DNA from: Unio delphinus
Lineage: Eukaryota > Mollusca > Bivalvia > Unionida > Unionidae
Length of the DNA: 64,000 nucleotides
Reading direction: 5' to 3'
Assembly: GCA_029339505.1 (NCBI GenBank)
Contig: JAQISU010000118.1
Coordinates: 6,122,001 to 6,186,000, forward strand
The translations under genes and the position numbers were made by a program. Position 1 is the first letter of the stretch. Each line of letters opens with the position of its first letter. Shown here one piece after another: positions 8,789 to 19,707 of this stretch. The notes under the pieces were generated by a model, which worked only from the letters and a program-made list of their open reading frames with translations, made no database searches and was not told where the DNA came from.

Positions 8789-10369
8789 ATGATTGATATT
8801 TGGGGACGATCTCTGTCGATGTCGAAACCAACCACGGAAACATCTGCGGGTTCTATCGAGGATGTAAAAAAAATATTTGAAGATGAAATCGCTGAAACGT
8901 TAAATTTAGCAAGTGTTGACCCGAACGAAATAGTTGTATTTCAAGATCGCCAGGGTAATTTGAAAAGCAGTAATATATCCGCGGATGACATTTTAATACG
9001 GCAGCGCGACGCCGCTGTAAACTCTATTGCGCTGTATTCCAACGACGGACGACTTAAACCAGGCGCACTTGTGTCTACGATCACCGAGGAGATTGCCGCC
9101 CACGGCCGTAATCTGGATGAGTATATACGAGGTTATAATACTTTTCGCAAAAATATCGTACATAAATTCTTTGGAACCCCGCTTGCGGTTGGCATGACTC
9201 TCGCTGAAGTTAAAAACCTTGTAACCACATTCTTTTTTAACAAGGAGGCGGGGGGGGGGGGGGGGGATAATGTCGGCTGCCGAAATCAAGGCAAATTATC
9301 TCGATATTTACACGGATATTTCTAAACTAATAGAAAATCTTAAAATGGTACAAAAACCCACTAACGACGTCGTTGGTAAGTTATTTGGAACCCCGCTTGT
9401 GGCAGGCATGACTCTCGCTGAAATTAGCGAGTTTATTGGCAAGCATACTCTCAATACCTACGTCGCCAATAATTTCTTTGGTGTCCCCGCTACATCTACG
9501 ACGACTCTCAAAGATATTAATATGTTTATGGTGAGACAAACAACAACTTAATACCATCGTGGATACATTTTTGGGGAGAACACCTATGTCTGAAACCACA
9601 TCTCTAACAGGCCCGATCCTCGCTGAAGTTAAAAAAGCTATTGACGAACAAAAGCCCACCAGCGAAATTGTTAATAAGTTCTTTGAGGACAGTAAACCCC
9701 AAGATATCATGACAAATTTTTTTCACTTCGACCTGTATCTTAAAGACCAAGCACGGCTTGGAATCAACGACCTTCTGATTTCATTCTTTTTTAGCAAGAG
9801 GGATGGGAGGATGATGGTTTCTAACGAAGTCGGGGCAAATTATCTCCAAAATGTACAATGATATTCTTAAACTAAAAACTCTCGATGAATTTAAAACCCT
9901 TCTGATTTCGTTCTTTTTTAACAAGGAGGCGTTGAGAACGATAAATACTAGCGAAATCAAGACAAGTTATCTCGATATTTACAATGATATTCTTAAACTA
10001 AAAGAAAATTTTGAAAAGGTAAAGATTCCGCATCCTCACACAGGCATTAATAATATCGTGTATACGGTCAAACATGGAATCATGGATTGGATAAAAGAAA
10101 CTATTCATACTAGAATTATTACCGTCAATCTCTGGGAGGGGGCGGGGAAAGCGAAGGTCAATGGTATCTACAGGCTAACGTGGATCTCTATCCATCAATT
10201 TAATATGATCGCGGACAGTTAAACCTACTCTGGTGGCACTGCGACGTTAATTATCGAGAATAGCAGACAAAGCTTTTATTTCGTCGCGGTTGATAGCTCC
10301 ACCATTAGATCAAAAATAACCTGGTGTTTAGAACTTGTAGATAATTTTCCGACTGAAACTCTTGTATAG
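8789..10369 (+). pseudogene. Fibre-like repeat protein of V1, frameshifted
   Basis: Start ATG 8789 is chosen for its spacing to motif copy 5. An N-terminal region of about 120 residues precedes shaft-like repeats. FFGTPLAVGMTLAEV, LFGTPLVAGMTLAEI and FFGVPATSTTTLKDI recur, as do LLISFFFNKEA and SYLDIYNDILKLKEN. A strand-rich C-terminal domain follows from about 10030 (GIYRLTWISIHQF to FYFVAVDSSTIRSKITW), ending at TAG 10369. Breaks: the 17-G run at 9250-9266, frame changes near 9560 and 9850, and TAA at 10220-10222. Repeated shaft plus terminal beta domain suggests an attachment fibre by analogy with adenovirus. That role is inference; no knob family is recognised. Confidence 0.45.
9250..9266 (+). 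repeat. Run of 17 G inside the fibre-like gene
   Basis: The parallel repeat unit near 9920-9935 has the same flanks (aacaaggaggcg) without the run, so this is an expansion that shifts the frame. It could also be a homopolymer sequencing artefact. Confidence 0.85.
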
Positions 10370-10420
10370 GCCAGCAATTCCCCTTCCACCTAGCCAGCCC
10401 CTGGCCCCTTAACGACGGCG

Positions 10421-10437
10421 AACAATTGAAAACATTA
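10421..10437 (+). promoter_or_regulatory. V1 upstream motif, copy 6
   Basis: aacaattgaaaacatta, 17 bp before ATG 10455. Confidence 0.5.
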
Positions 10438-10454
10438 GCAGGTTTAAAATAGTA

Positions 10455-10982
10455 ATGACATCGATGAAATCAATTGAACTGATAATAGTCCCAGAGGTAT
10501 CAAAATGGCATCGATATCGATATGATACCGTGAAAGAGTTTTGCGCGAACTTGAAATCACTTTCTGAGAGCTATCGTGAAAAAATGAAAAAAATCATCGA
10601 CATCACCGTGTATTCGGTGTCCGGTGTGATGGCCAGCGCTGGGGTTATTTTGTCCACGGTGACCATGATGGCTCCGATTGCAGTTCCATTCGCTATCTCC
10701 GCGGCAACAACACTCGCGGCAGTCGCCACCGCGATAACTAAAAAGTTATCATCGTGTTCTCAGAAAAAACTCGCCGATTATACAGCTCGGTACAGGGTGG
10801 TATTTGACGCGTACTCGAAATTATCCGAGTTGATTTCGCTGTTGATAGATAATTCGTTCATATCAGATGTTGAATTTTCAGCGATGACCCACGTGTATAA
10901 CTCCACGATGTTGAAATTGGAAATTGAAGACAGCGTTAACAATAATGTTACTCGAACTGCTTCAACGAATCGCGGAGAATAG
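10455..10982 (+). CDS. Two-helix membrane protein of V1
   Basis: Intact frame of 175 codons after motif copy 6. Residues 1-50 are charged and helical. Residues about 54-98 form a long hydrophobic stretch (SGVMASAGVILSTVTMMAPI then AVPFAISAATTLAAVATAIT) long enough for two membrane helices with a tight turn. The rest is helical and charged. This layout of helix, hairpin and helix occurs in small viral membrane proteins and ApoL-like or SLATT-like proteins, but I see no signature that decides. The gene's 3' end overlaps the start of the penton-like gene by 38 bp in another frame, so the two are probably co-transcribed. Confidence 0.5.
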   Translation: MTSMKSIELIIVPEVSKWHRYRYDTVKEFCANLKSLSESYREKMKKIIDITVYSVSGVMASAGVILSTVTMMAPIAVPFAISAATTLAAVATAITKKLSSCSQKKLADYTARYRVVFDAYSKLSELISLLIDNSFISDVEFSAMTHVYNSTMLKLEIEDSVNNNVTRTASTNRGE

Positions 10983-12269
10983 CACTCCGATACGAACAAG
11001 CATGATATCAATAACATCAACAAACCCTGAATTTAGTGTGAACTTCCCTTCTCCGATTCCAGTGCGCGAGATCGCGCTGGCAAAATTACGAGTATATCAT
11101 AGCTGGCCCAATATCAGATCGGTTGCATTTGGCGGTCAGCAACCAAATAACTCGTTAAGGTTTTTGTGGAATAAACCCGATGGTACTCCAGCGTGGGAAA
11201 CTGTTTCGTTACCAACTGGGTTGTACCAAATTGAGCAAATCAATTCTGAAATTCAGCGTAGAATAAAATCAATCACTGGAAAAGAATCAAAAATAGCTAT
11301 TAATCTTCATCAACCGACGCTCTCGTCGTCGATCGAAATAAGCACAGAGGGATACGCTGTAGATATCTATAACAGCTCGTTAAGAACAGTGTTAGGATGG
11401 CCTGAAAAACCACCGGAAAAATCCACCACCGACTTAACCACAGACGTACAATCATATCATGAAATCAATCCTATATATCGAGATAATTTATCTGATTTAA
11501 AAAAAGGAAAAATCGCCGATAGATTTATATTTACCAACAAAACACGTTGCAATGGGATTTTATCATGAAAAGAACAGCTGACTCATCTGTTACTATTTCA
11601 TTTACGCTAACTGACATCACTGGTTATTTTAATGAAATTAATCAATTACATAAAACACAACTAGAACAACTACGGCAAACAAACTCACAAAAACACGTTG
11701 AAATACTAAATCAGCTTGTATCTGACATGGAATATATCAATGAACTAATTATTCAAACAATAACCAATGACAACAGCGACAATAAACAACGATTCCTAAC
11801 CAGTTACAATATCACAGAAGCCGATCTGCATAATTTCAAGTTTCCCGGGTACAACGCTGAGGAACTAAAAAAAATTGTTAGAAACAATATCAAGGTGCTA
11901 CAAACACTAGATTCAACTGTCCTCCTCAAGTATAATAATGACCCAGATGGTGGCGGTAGGCATATTGCCCCGTATAATGTGAATATTTCGACGGTGATTG
12001 CGCTCAATTTAACATGTGACGCAATCGAAGGAAGCTATCAAATTAATCTAGAGCAATCAAATCAAGCACAGCAAAGATATATTCTTTATTCGTTTGCGCC
12101 AACAGCTCCTCCGGGATTTCTAATTATTGAAAACCCAATTAATCCTGTTTACATGCGATGCCATAATAATTCGCTGACGAGAATTGATTTCCGACTCACT
12201 GACCAGTCAAATAATTTGATTGATCTACAAGATGAGGTGTTAGCGATTAGTTTGTTTGTGAAATCATAA
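10945..12269 (+). pseudogene. Penton-like minor capsid protein of V1, one frameshift
   Basis: About 440 codons. The first open part ends at 11568 and the second (11547-12269) continues it, so a single indel near 11550 breaks the gene. N-terminal strands (PEFSVNFPSPIPVREIALAK then YHSWPNI) are followed by the LPTGLYQIEQINSEI element, which is common in penton/minor capsid proteins of Polinton-like viruses. The C terminus reads PPGFLIIENPINPVYMRC, then IDFRLTDQSNNLIDLQDE. The last 24 codons recur almost unchanged at 63922-64000 in V3. Penton proteins close the capsid vertices. ATG 10945 is the first in frame; ATG 11002 is also possible. Confidence 0.6.
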
Positions 12270-12285
12270 ATGATTTTCGTCGTAA

Positions 12286-12564
12286 GGACTTGATCAAATA
12301 TTCGGTTAACCCATAGCAGTGGGGGGGGGGGGGCGATGACAACACCGCGGCGACGTTGTATGGTTTAGCAACGAAAACGCGAATAGAGTATCGCCGCGAA
12401 CTCATGTTTTGAGCAAGAAATCAATAAGTCTCTGTTTACCAAATGAAGACTTTCTTTTTTTGTGTGGTTAAAATATGAGATTCGTAGGAAGGCTCTATTT
12501 TCCGTTTTGAGGGCTTAAAGTGATTTTGCCGGAAAAAGTTGTACGGTTCGTTCTCCCTGCTGCT
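12286..12564. repeat. Candidate right inverted terminal repeat of V1
   Basis: After the penton stop comes gatcaaatattcggttaac (12291-12309), then a degenerate left arm at 12315-12340 (agcag, expanded to 13 G, then gatgac). A loop and a degenerate right arm (ttctccctgctgct, 12551-12564) follow. The loop part 12428-12548 matches the V2 loop (44085-44197, opposite strand) over its whole length, including ggttaaaatatgagat and cgtaggaaggct. See the V2 and V3 copies. Confidence 0.7.
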
Positions 12565-14600
<2,036 letters not shown>

Positions 14601-14610
14601 AATGCGAATT

Positions 14611-14917
14611 GACCGCTCATGTTGCATAGTGGTTAGAGCGTCCGCCGCGGAAATGGGACGTCGTGGGTTCGATCTCTGGCCGAGTCATACCAAGGACTTA
14701 CATAAATGATACTAACCACTGCCTCGCTTGGTGCTCAGCATTAAGAGGTTAGTGTTAGGACTGGTCGACCTGGTGTCAGGATAATGCGACTGGGTGGGAC
14801 ATCATGCTACATGTCTGCGGCATGATGCCCCAGTGCTAGTCATCACTATAAACTGCCTCACTGCAGACATCTTAGCGATATGACTGAAACAAAATGTTAA
14901 AGGTACGATACAAATCT

Positions 14918-14965
<48 letters not shown>
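14611..14965 (+). repeat. tRNA-derived SINE with (CA)n tail
   Basis: A tRNA-like head has an A-box-like tagtggttagagcg (14628-14641) and a B-box-like gggttcgatctc (14664-14675). An unrelated body of about 200 bp follows, then a gatatgactgaaacaaaatgttaaa tail and (CA)n at 14921-14965. The head lacks a foldable complete tRNA, so it is a SINE rather than a tRNA gene. Transcription would use the internal Pol III promoter. Confidence 0.7.
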
Positions 14966-14968
<3 letters not shown>

Positions 14969-15676
14969 TGCAAGTATATGTATAGGCCTGTTCAATAAGG
15001 GTTGTTACCTCCCTTGCTCGAGTTATCATTCTGTGTTAAATCTACTGCCGGTGAGCAGCCCCCAACATTTGACCAAATTAGGCCCTGTTGATACTGAGCT
15101 TCTATTCTGACTCTTAATAAAAATAAGTTTTATCTGCAGGAAAAGAATTTAAATTTCAGTACACTATTGAATTCCACAAAAAGTTTATCATTATACCATA
15201 TATAAGATACCATATATATCTTAGTTCCCCATGTGTTGTCATAGTATATACAAATGTATATTCAAAAAGATCACACTTCTAACCAATTACATATTGCACA
15301 ATACAGCCTTTGTACGTGATGTTTGTCAGGCATCTAGGTAACTTGTATGAGATCACCTGGATAAATTCAACTAAGCGTAACTTTATAATACAGGTATAGC
15401 CACTCGCCTTCAGAAAATACCCAGCATGCCATTACATGTATGTTTTATTATATTTACAAGAGCCCGCGTCTTTAGATGGCGACAATCAAATGGTCATAAA
15501 ATGAGTATTACCTACACCAGAGGCTTATCCTGGCACTCTTTACTGGGAATATTTGCCAGTAACCCAAACTTGAAGTATTTGTTATTGCCTCCTCGGTTTT
15601 GAAAGTATAGATATATATATATAAGTAAAGATATATATATAAGTATAGATATATATAAGTATAGATATATATATAA

Positions 15677-15741
<65 letters not shown>

Positions 15742-16226
15742 TATAGATATATACTGCGTTATTGAGTACAGTTCGTATATCTATACATACAATACAGAAT
15801 TAATAATGATAGAACTCTTCTTGTACCAACGCATGAATGTATATATACATTAAAAGCATACTTTTAGAGTACGACTATATGCCCAGGTTTTTCTTTTTAA
15901 TATAATATTAATAATATGAGTCAGGATGTAAACGAAATGATGGAAATATATATCATATGGTGCCCTTTTTAAAATTTGAGTAGAAATTATATTTTCCTTC
16001 CAAAACTCAGACATCATTAATAAAACATGCTAAAGGACACGTTGTTGTCAGGAAACAACATAATTCGTTCTTCATTGTGTTGCATAACGTATGGGAATAT
16101 AATTGTGTTGTTAGATTAGTCTGATTTTAAGTGTTTCGTGTTTTATTTTATTTTCATCAATAATAATCTATTAAAAACAGGTTTTTTTTCCCCCTCAAAG
16201 CCTAAATACGTTTGATGTACATGTAT
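14966..16226. repeat. Intergenic DNA with compound TA microsatellite
   Basis: Contains a run of atatatataagtatag units and a long (TA)n tract, together at 15609-15753. The rest of the interval shows no gene. Confidence 0.8.
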
Positions 16227-16229
16227 ATC

Positions 16230-16480
16230 GGGGACCCCGAGTGGCCGAGTGGTTTAAAGAGCTGTCCGTTACGGATCACTGCCATCTCACCTTTGTCTGC
16301 GTGGGTTCTAGTCTCAGATTCGGCCAATGTGGGTATGTGAGAAAACTTGCCAGTAGCTTCTCGTGGGTCGGTGGTTCTTACCGGGGGTTTTCCGGGTTCT
16401 TCCTCCACCATTAATACTGGCCGCTATGTATAGCCTATATTGTGCTGAAAAATGGCGTTAAACAATAAAAAAAAAAAAAA
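16230..16480 (+). repeat. tRNA-Leu/Ser-like SINE with poly(A)
   Basis: Head gagtggccgagtggtttaaa is the A-box of a Leu/Ser-type tRNA; gtgggttctagtctcag is the B-box. The body contains ccgggttcttcctccaccat, a segment I associate with SINEs common in bivalves. It ends in ggcgttaaacaataaaa and a poly(A) run. Confidence 0.75.
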
Positions 16481-16779
16481 GAAACAAAACGTGTATCATT
16501 TACTTCGTCATCTAGTGGGTTACTGTAACCTAACGATGAAGGCGGAACTAATAATTCTAAAGAATTTTGCATTTAAAGTGTTTTAGTTTCATCGACTTCT
16601 CGAGAGTGTTGTTGTTGCTGTAGGGTTTAACGTCAATTTTCAACACAAGATATGCTATGCATGGCGTCCAGTATACCTGATGGAGAACACCCATGAAAAA
16701 TCCCGGGAAGTACCATCGACCCATGATTTTGGAATGTTCATTTGATTGTATAGACACATAATAGTGGTAATATGTGCCA

Positions 16780-16955
16780 CGATGGCGTCAAGGGAAAATC
16801 CAGTCAAAAAAGTCGTGGGCCACTATAGCGTCAAGGGGGAATTTATCATGGTGGATCTATATAGCGTCAATGGGAATTTAACATGGGGTTAATATAGCGT
16901 CAATGGGAATTTAACATGGGGTTAATATAGCGTCAATGGGAATTAAACGTGAGGG
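16780..16955 (+). repeat. Dispersed repeat with tagcgtcaagggg units, copy 1
   Basis: Contains gcgtcaagggaaaatccagtc and several tagcgtcaatgggaattta units in tandem. The same strings occur on the opposite strand at 42475-42745. Confidence 0.7.
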
Positions 16956-17108
16956 AATATTATTTGGGCCTATATTATTTGGGACTGTCTAGCAACAAGG
17001 AAAATGTAGGCAAAGAAAGCAAATATCTTTTCGAGGTATATGAGTGGCCCTGGAGATTGCCTTTGGGTACTCCTTCTTCTTTTATTTTCTGCCGTTGTTC
17101 ACCTCCTT

Positions 17109-17733
17109 TTAATTTTTCCAAATATTCCCTTCTTCTTCATTGCGAATCCAGTCTGGATGACCCATATCTCTAAACGTTTCCTGAACTTTAATCAGTCTCT
17201 GATTTAGTTGATCAAAGTCCTCTTTCTTCTTTTTGTTGTCTTGTTCCTTTCTATCCTTTGCCCAGTGATCTTTAATCTTGATCACCTCTTCTCCCATCAC
17301 CTTGCTCATCATTGCTTTCGCTTTCTTTAGCCGGTCTAGTGCCCGCTTCACATATGCCCACTCTGTCCAATATAATGTTTCTTCTAGAAAGCACCTGACT
17401 TTGATGACATTATCAAGTGCCTCCTTCAAGTTCCCTATTCTTATATATTTTTTTTTAAATAAGTCTTCTTAATTGCTTGACTTCCTCCTCTATCATACCT
17501 TCTAATAGATATATCGCTAATTTCAAATTGGTTACAAAGTTCAGGCTACACTTAAATTCTTTCTCAAGGTTTTCCACCACATATTCTGCATCAATTATAA
17601 AAAACCCAGCTGTGTTGAAGTTAGTTGAACAATTCGATAGCCATACTGATGTGTTCAAAATTGAATGGTTCGAATGACAATCAAATCCAATAGTTTGATT
17701 AAAGTGCTTCGTACACGAAGGTACATTTAGCAC
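17109..17733 (-). pseudogene. Unrecognised degraded coding stretch
   Basis: Two neighbouring minus-strand open stretches (17733-17455 and 17429-17109) look protein-like. The first has an aliphatic helical end (NLKLAIYLLEGMIEEEVKQL). The second is highly charged and coiled-coil-like (KKAKAMMSKVMGEEVIKIKD, RKEQDNKKKKEDFDQLNQRL). A short stop-containing gap joins them. Repeats on both sides suggest a mobile-element remnant. No family is recognised. Confidence 0.3.
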
Positions 17734-18443
17734 TGGTTTATGCTAGCAAAATTAAGTACTTAATTAATCCCGGGGGATGGAATAGTGCCACATCACCGCG
17801 GGCGTTTATACATACAAAGTATTCTATTTAATTAGGCCGTCAGATCGTAGTCGCTGTTAAGCGACCATCGAAATGAATGAAAGGCCGTGGTGAGTGGGAA
17901 TAGTACCAACACGCACTCAACCCTATTAACCAATCAGATGGAAGATAACAGAGGTGCAATGGCACCAAATAATAGCGAGAGAAAAATAGTTTTCTCATAT
18001 CGCTATGTTGAGAGGTACTGGTCGCGGAAAAAGGAGGAAAGAGTCCCGGAAAGCCAGCCGATGTCTTAGATGGATGTTGTTTACGCCCTGGTACGCCCTA
18101 GCCATATTTATTTCAAATTCAGTCCAGTTGTACTAATGGACGAAATATACCAATATTGTGTAAGCCACCTGTGCAATTATATCAAATTCTAGAGTTATGA
18201 AATTTTCCTAACTGTTAACAAACGAATGTTTCTAGTACATAGTGTACATATGATAAGTCCCTAACAAATTTTATTCTAAAATGTCTATGCGACATATATA
18301 GTTGAGTCACTGTTAGGTTGGAATAGATTGTAAATTTGGAGCGGTATTTCAAAATGATCATGTCAGGTTTCTCAAAAGAGATTGTTCGAATGGAGCTCTC
18401 GCACCAAATGAGAGCTCGATAAGATAAATGGAAATAAAAGCCC
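17734..18443. other. Intergenic DNA with a repeat fragment
   Basis: 17752-17812 carries ttaattaatcccgggggatg and gaatagtgccacatc, a piece of the repeat seen more fully at 19400-19560 and 27515-27690. No gene. Confidence 0.5.
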
Positions 18444-19300
18444 TTAGAAGGGCTGTACATCAGACAGGCAAAAAGTACCCCGTCTGTCCTCCATCTCTGC
18501 AAGGAATACAGCCGTTCTCTCTTCCTCCCTGAATACTCTTGGGAAATAAATTCCGTGGAGGGAAGCTATGTATTGGGCTGCATCAAACAGGTGATGGAGG
18601 GGTCGGTTGTCAAAGATTTCATAATAGTGTCTGGTCAAAATTTTCAGTGCGAAGTGCCATTGTTGCATCCTGGGCGGTGAGGTCTGCAGCGATCTGAAGC
18701 CAATGTAGGTTACTGCGGAGATAAAACCACCTGCTTTCCCCTTTGTCCTTTTAGAGTTACGTGAGGCCCAAGTCGCTGCAGAGGTTTTCCATGATTTTAT
18801 CCTTCGTTTTGGCTGGCATTCGCACCGTTTTGACCGGTGACGACCACTCATCCTGAGGCGAGGCACATTCCAACTTTTAATCCAAATTCAAAGCCACATT
18901 TGGTGTCTGGATAGGGGTAGGCGTACTTGTCTTTAACTGCCCCTTTTTATTCTTCCACTTTCGTGGTGGTGGTGTTGGAGTTTCCGGCATTGGCGGCGGC
19001 GGGGCACCCTCCTCTGTGGACCTCCTGTTATCATCCACAGGAACCTGTACTGGTAGCGGTTCTTGTGGCTGTTGTGGTTGTGGTGTCTGTGGAGGTGTCC
19101 TCACCATGGGTGTCACTTTACTACTCTATCTCATGATAAGGTGAGGTAAAACTGTTATTTTCATTTCCTTCTCCTCTTCTTTATTTTTTCTCTCCTCCTC
19201 CTCAATTCTGGTCTGTTCTGCTATGGTCTTCATTGTCAGCTCGTCCAGGAGCCTCCTAGGATGCTCCAGGTGCATCTGAACTTCCCTTCTTTAGGTTGAT
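18444..19300 (-). pseudogene. Degraded proline-rich protein remnant, family unknown
   Basis: From right to left: a charged helix (EQTRIEEEERKNKEEEKEMK, about 19160-19230), a proline/glutamine-rich segment (19116-18960, TPPQTPQPQQPQEPLPVQVP), a lysine-rich turn, and a more globular C-terminal part ending at 18444 (GFRSLQTSPPRMQQWHFALK, NRPLHHLFDAAQYIASLHGI). At least two stops or frame changes separate them. The layout resembles a structural or Gag-like protein of a mobile element or virus. Nothing decides which. Confidence 0.3.
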
Positions 19301-19399
19301 ACGCCAACGATAGGTAGCCAGACTGACGAGCGTTTTTCTTTATAAGGGACAAGCGCGGACGTGAACAAAAACATCCATATGATTAAAATGATTGATTGA

Positions 19400-19560
19400 T
19401 TAATTGATTAATTGGATTTAAGACGTTTTCGCCCATTGGGCATTTACGTCTGTTTAATGCCCCAAAAGGGCTAATTAATTGTTTCGGGGGTCGGAATAGT
19501 GCCACGTCCCCACGCATTATTGCACAATGTTATGCTAATTAATTGATACCAACCGTCGGA
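19400..19560 (+). repeat. Dispersed GGGCATTTACG repeat, copy 1
   Basis: Contains cccattgggcatttacg, ctaattaattgtttcgggg and ggaatagtgccacgtcccc, closely matched at 27515-27690. It lies just beyond the 3' end of the LINE. Confidence 0.7.
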
Positions 19561-19707
19561 AGCAGAAGAGGCAAAGGCGGAACGAGACTGCATTGGAAGG
19601 AAGGTGATATACCCAATAATTTAATCCCCCGAATATATTTAGAATAATTGTCGTCCGGCATTTAAAAATAAGTGGTTGGGTAGGGACAATTGGAAGGGGG
19701 TGCAGTA

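Noticed and set aside
14611..14690. A functional tRNA gene
   Set aside because: A- and B-box-like strings are present, but acceptor and anticodon stems do not form a clean cloverleaf and a SINE body follows.
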